7,569 nucleotides of DNA from Acidimicrobiia bacterium. Lineage in GTDB: Bacteria; Actinomycetota; Acidimicrobiia; Spongiisociales; ZC4RG35. The translations under genes were made by a program, and so were the position numbers. Shown here one piece after another: positions 5,690 to 7,569 of the stretch. The stretch spans positions 1 through 7,569 of the forward strand of contig WHTL01000191.1 in the NCBI GenBank assembly GCA_009377735.1, read 5' to 3'. How positions within the stretch are numbered: the first letter of the stretch is position 1; the number at the start of each line of letters is the position of its first letter. Below the pieces are notes generated by a model, which made no database searches, was not told the DNA's origin, and worked only from the letters and a program-made list of their open reading frames with translations.

Positions 5690-6225
5690 GGCTTCTCTTC
5701 ATCGGTCCGCCTGGGGCGGGCAAGGGGACCCAGGCAGGACGCGTCGCAGAGAGACTCGGAATCCCCCACATTTCGACAGGTGACCTCTTCCGTGACAACG
5801 TGTCGAGGGGCACCGAATTGGGTAAGCAGGTGGATGAGATCATGAAGCGGGGTGACTACGTCCCCGACGAGATCACCGTTGCCATGCTCGCCGATCGGAT
5901 GGCCGAGGACGACGCCCGAGACGGATACATCCTCGACGGTTTCCCCCGTACCGCGGCCCAGGTGGAAGCGCTCGACGAGTTGTTGGGCGACGAGGGACTC
6001 GATCGGGTCGCCCTCTTCCAGGTCGATCAGGCGAGCCTGGCGGAGCGGATGCTGGGTCGGGGTCGCGCCGACGACACCGAGGAGACCATCGGCAACCGCT
6101 TCGAGGTCTACGAGGAGCAGACCGCCCCCCTCATCAAAATCTACGAGGAGAGGGGTCTGGTGGTCACCGTAGACGGCAACGCCGACGTCCCCGTGGTGAC
6201 CGAACGCGTCCTGGCAGCGCTCTAG
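5686..6225 (+). CDS. adk: Adenylate kinase, short-lid form
   Basis: Adenylate kinase catalyses ATP + AMP = 2 ADP in the cytosol. With TTG 5686 as start (overlapping the secY stop as TTGA) the protein has 179 residues. It opens MRLLFIGPPGAGKGTQA with the P-loop GPPGAGKGT (7-15), then the AMP-binding STGDLFR (30-36), the Walker-B region YILDGFPRT (81-89), and a minimal lid RGRADD (125-130) in place of the roughly 30-residue, often zinc-binding lid of long forms; R138 follows in the family position. This short form is typical of actinobacteria. The longer upstream open frame overlaps secY and is rejected. No map gene follows, although that is the common neighbour. The frame stays open for 78 codons after the TAG, to TGA 6460, without protein-like character. 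Confidence 0.96.
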   Translation: MRLLFIGPPGAGKGTQAGRVAERLGIPHISTGDLFRDNVSRGTELGKQVDEIMKRGDYVPDEITVAMLADRMAEDDARDGYILDGFPRTAAQVEALDELLGDEGLDRVALFQVDQASLAERMLGRGRADDTEETIGNRFEVYEEQTAPLIKIYEERGLVVTVDGNADVPVVTERVLAAL

Positions 6226-6258
6226 CGTCGTTGGGAAGGATCCCAAGGACGGCCTTGG
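6226..6258 (+). other. Two mutually exclusive hairpins just after adk
   Basis: Hairpin A pairs TTGGGA (6231-6236) with TCCCAA (6241-6246) around AGGA, and can extend past a G-G mismatch with CGTC (6226-6229) to GACG (6248-6251). Hairpin B pairs CCAAGG (6243-6248) with CCTTGG (6253-6258) around ACGG. They share bases 6243-6248, so only one can form at a time. Hairpin A begins one base after the adk TAG, where a terminator would be expected, but no T-run follows. It could be a factor-dependent end, an RNA stabiliser or a relic. Confidence 0.35.
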
Positions 6259-6325
6259 ACGCTCGCGTTTCATCTGGTCCGTAGAAGAGCAACGTGGCCA
6301 GGGGGAAGCCGGTCTTGCGCCTCGT
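6226..6325 (-). pseudogene. Possible minus-strand relic of an uncharacterised small protein
   Basis: Read on the minus strand from 6325 towards adk, this frame gives TRRKTGFPLATLLFYG and then PDETRASKAVLGILPNDAR before it runs meaninglessly into the antisense of adk. The stretch has a natural hydrophobic/polar pattern. From memory it resembles the N-terminal part of a small conserved protein family of unknown function (PLATLxFYGPDD-RASK-like), but I could not search. There is an in-frame stop at 6326-6328 and no start codon after it, so it cannot be an intact gene. The best reading is a truncated remnant left when the region beyond adk was rearranged. It could also be coincidence. Confidence 0.3.
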
Positions 6326-6328
6326 CTA

Positions 6329-6480
6329 CGCAGCCGGTACTCGAGATTGTCAGGCGTAAACGCGAACACCTCAAAGAAACCGAACGCGTTGGAGATCGAC
6401 AAGCTACCGCCAAGATGACTATGTGGACCAATCTGTATTGCAGTCCTCGTCCACTGTTGTGATCCCTATCGTGGGAGTCG
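6329..6480. other. Gene-poor spacer upstream of the GNAT gene
   Basis: No intact gene, tRNA or clear sigma-70-like promoter is seen here. The part 6340-6412 reads protein-like without a usable start on both strands: minus GGSLSISNAFGFFEVFAF then TPDNLEYRLRRR, plus RYSRLSGVNANTSKKP then NALEIDKLPPR ending at TGA. AACGCG (6359-6364) can pair with CGCGTT (6385-6390) over a 20-base loop. This may be gene debris or a dispersed repeat. The promoter of the downstream gene pair should lie here, but I cannot point to one. Confidence 0.4.
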
Positions 6481-7017
6481 ATGGAGTTGACAACCTTGCG
6501 TCTCGTCCTCGACGAGGTGAACGACGATGATCTGGGTGCCATGGTGGAGGTGTTTCAATCTAATCCTGAGTTCTTGGACCGCCGGGAGGGCACCTCCGGG
6601 GTGGTCGGTCTCTACGATCGCAGCAAGCTGGGTCGGGACTTGGCGGTGGCAGCCGTCGATCCAGCGAGGGAGATGCTGGCCGTCCGAACCCAGCGAGGGA
6701 TGGCACCCATCGGGGTGGTCGATCTGCTCCGCAAACATCCCGACGATGGGATCCCTTGGCTTGGTGTGGTGGTGATCCACACCGACCAACAAAGAGAGGG
6801 TTACGGCCGGGAGGTCGTGTCCGCGATTGTCTCATGGATGAGAGACGAACTCAGAGCCACCGTCATCGACGCTGCGGTCGATGAAGACGACGAACAGGCG
6901 CGTGCCTTTCTCAGTGCCTTGGGCTTCGAGGAAGTCCGACGCCGGTGGCGGCGAGGACCAAACGGAGAGGTGGTTGTGAGTGTTCAGGAACGCGCGACTA
7001 GAGGGGCGGAACCATGA
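6481..7017 (+). CDS. GNAT-family N-acetyltransferase
   Basis: A probable acetyl-CoA-dependent N-acetyltransferase of 178 residues; the substrate cannot be told from sequence. It opens MELTTLRLVLDEVNDDDL, the usual GNAT strand-1/helix-1 pattern. The acetyl-CoA-binding motif A is WLGVVVIHTDQQREGYGREV (93-112), with QREGYG fitting Q/RxxGxG. Motif B is FLSALGFEEVRRRWRR (143-158), the common end with the ALGFE turn. Residues 31-72 (FLDRREG to RTQRG) are a less conserved region likely to shape the substrate site. ATG 6481 is the first start after the in-frame TGA at 6460; GGGAG (6473-6477) is only 3 bases away, so ATG 6541 is possible but would delete strand 1. Its stop overlaps the next gene's ATG, so the two are probably co-expressed. 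It is not a usual member of this operon. Confidence 0.88.
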   Translation: MELTTLRLVLDEVNDDDLGAMVEVFQSNPEFLDRREGTSGVVGLYDRSKLGRDLAVAAVDPAREMLAVRTQRGMAPIGVVDLLRKHPDDGIPWLGVVVIHTDQQREGYGREVVSAIVSWMRDELRATVIDAAVDEDDEQARAFLSALGFEEVRRRWRRGPNGEVVVSVQERATRGAEP

Positions 7018-7460
7018 CCACCGAACCATCCCATTGGGTCAACACCATCTCTTTGGACCACGTTCAGAAAGGTGTTGATGGCGGCTTCACGCAAGCGGAT
7101 CACGGTCGGAATACCCGATTGAGTCGGCTGCGGCCCGGAGATTGGTTGGTGTTCTACTCCCCTCGGACACATTTCCGGGCTGGCGACGCCGTCCAGGCTT
7201 TCACCGCTCTGGGTCGCATCGACGACGGCGAGCCCTATCAGGTGAAGATGACACCCGATTTCCACCCATGGCGTCGCCCGGTGGCGTTCATATCCTGTGA
7301 GACGGCCCCTATTCGCCCGCTGATCGATCATCTCGAGTTCATCACCGACAAGAAGAGCTGGGGTTATCCGTTCCGTCGGGGCCTCTTCGAGATCGACGCG
7401 AGCGATTTCGCCGTCATCGCCGAGGCGATGGGTTGTTCTGCCCGTTTCGGCGAGGGCTGA
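7014..7460 (+). CDS. EVE-domain (PUA-like) protein
   Basis: A 148-residue single-domain protein of the EVE family, a PUA/YTH-like fold proposed to bind modified nucleobases in DNA or RNA; no catalytic activity is expected. It opens MTTEPSHWVNTISLDHVQKG, then VDGGFTQADHGRNTRLSRLR, the conserved PGDWLVFYSPRTHF (41-54), QAFTALGRI (61-69) and YQVKMTPDFHPWRRPV (75-90), ending with WGYPFRRGLFEI (116-127). The aromatic residues W8, W44, W86 and W116 are candidates for the base-binding pocket, as aromatic pockets are typical of the fold. ATG 7014 overlaps the GNAT stop as ATGA and has GAGGG (7001-7005) 8 bases upstream. The overlap implies joint translation with the acetyltransferase. EVE domains often accompany restriction or toxin genes, and an antitoxin gene follows here. 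The ligand is unknown. Confidence 0.9.
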   Translation: MTTEPSHWVNTISLDHVQKGVDGGFTQADHGRNTRLSRLRPGDWLVFYSPRTHFRAGDAVQAFTALGRIDDGEPYQVKMTPDFHPWRRPVAFISCETAPIRPLIDHLEFITDKKSWGYPFRRGLFEIDASDFAVIAEAMGCSARFGEG

Positions 7461-7476
7461 CTCTGCGCACCGGCTA

Positions 7477-7505
7477 TTGACTCATGCATACTAAGAATGC
7501 ATACT
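7477..7505 (+). promoter_or_regulatory. Sigma-70-like promoter for the antitoxin gene
   Basis: TTGACT (7477-7482) matches the -35 consensus at five of six bases, and CATACT (7500-7505) is a fair -10, with a 17-base spacer. A start site about 7 bases downstream would be at 7512-7513, the A of the antitoxin ATG, predicting a leaderless transcript. The stretch is markedly AT-richer than its surroundings. Confidence 0.6.
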
Positions 7506-7515
7506 TATATGTATG
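7484..7515 (+). promoter_or_regulatory. Probable antitoxin operator: CATAC repeats over the -10 and start codon
   Basis: ATGCATACT occurs at 7484-7492 and again at 7497-7505. CATAC at 7500-7504 is also inverted as GTATG at 7511-7515, spaced six bases. The three half-sites straddle the -10 and the start codon. Ribbon-helix-helix antitoxins bind repeated short half-sites of this kind and repress their own promoters, so this is a good operator candidate. Binding is inferred, not shown. Confidence 0.5.
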
Positions 7516-7569
7516 AGAACGACACTCAATCTAAACGAAGAGCTGATCCAAGAAGCCAGTCGTCTCACC
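7513..7569 (+). CDS. VapB-type antitoxin, 5' partial (ribbon-helix-helix)
   Basis: Only 19 codons are in the window (MRTTLNLNEELIQEASRLT) and the frame runs off the end. The MRTTLNL-x-x-EL-x-x-EA-x-x-LT pattern is the N-terminal DNA-binding strand and first helix of VapB-family ribbon-helix-helix antitoxins, which neutralise PIN-domain VapC ribonucleases and repress their own operon. A VapC gene would be expected just downstream, outside the window. There is no Shine-Dalgarno; the ATG lies at the predicted transcription start, suggesting leaderless translation, which is common in actinobacteria. The gene has its own promoter and is separated by 52 bases from the EVE gene, so it is a separate unit. 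Confidence 0.75.
   Translation, partial: MRTTLNLNEELIQEASRLT

Noticed and set aside
5260..6225. 321-codon plus-strand frame ending as adk
   Set aside because: The first 142 codons are the shifted frame of secY. The family N-terminus and ribosome binding site place the start at 5686.
5668..6402. Minus-strand open frame of 244 codons across adk
   Set aside because: Most of it is antisense to adk and mirrors its codon use. Only the part beyond the adk stop was kept, as possible debris, in the spacer entry.
6226..6462. 78-codon open continuation of the adk frame after its TAG
   Set aside because: The translation is arginine, tryptophan and serine rich with no family-like pattern, and Adk is already full length.
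6661..6700. 11-bp direct repeat CCAGCGAGGGA within the GNAT gene (6661-6671, 6690-6700)
   Set aside because: Short and inside coding sequence in different amino-acid contexts; compatible with chance.
6481..7569. GNAT plus ribbon-helix-helix gene as a TacAT-type toxin-antitoxin pair
   Set aside because: In such pairs the antitoxin gene normally sits directly upstream of the acetyltransferase. Here it lies downstream, past the EVE gene, with its own promoter and a VapB-like sequence.

Overview
The window is a slice of a bacterial ribosomal-protein super-operon (the spc operon with the tail of S10), followed by a short accessory patch. Moderately high GC, type-Z (zinc) S14, a short-lid adenylate kinase and the L14, S8 and L30 sequences point to a Gram-positive-like, high-GC lineage. 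My best guess is an actinobacterium, possibly Acidimicrobiia; this is inferred from remembered family sequences, not a search.

Layout, all real genes on the + strand: rpsQ (3' end, 1-147), rplN (218-586), rplX (586-891), rplE (891-1436), rpsZ (1457-1642), rpsH (1642-2040), rplF (2042-2584), rplR (2581-2934), rpsE (2937-3479), rpmD (3487-3672), rplO (3849-4310), secY (4367-5689) and adk (5686-6225). These encode subunits of both ribosomal halves, the Sec translocon channel and adenylate kinase. Stop and start codons overlap or nearly touch at most junctions (TGATG, ATGA, TTGA), so the set is probably one translationally coupled transcript.

Three junctions depart from that packing. (1) Between rpsQ and rplN a 35-bp perfect direct repeat (131-165 and 205-239) duplicates the S17-end/L14-start overlap. 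It creates a 25-codon mini-ORF linked to both neighbours by ATGA overlaps. (2) Between rpmD and rplO a 176-bp gap is filled by a 59-codon open frame, starting one base after the rpmD stop and ending in an ATGA overlap with rplO. (3) Between rplO and secY a 17-codon frame fills the gap.

After adk the usual continuation (map, infA, rpmJ, rpsM and so on) is absent. Positions 6226-6480 hold no convincing intact gene. They contain two mutually exclusive hairpins and, on the minus strand, a protein-like stretch without a start codon that may be a decayed gene. Then come a GNAT acetyltransferase (6481-7017), an EVE-domain protein overlapping it by ATGA (7014-7460), and the first 19 codons of a VapB-type antitoxin (7513 to the window end). 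The antitoxin has its own promoter-like sequence, no Shine-Dalgarno and a repeat cluster that looks like an autoregulatory operator.

The first 6.2 kb is thus core translation and secretion machinery, and the last 1.3 kb an accessory insertion or rearrangement point. I see no tRNA, rRNA, CRISPR array or insertion sequence. The most unusual items are the duplicated rpsQ/rplN junction, the small frame before rplO, and the VapB promoter/operator.
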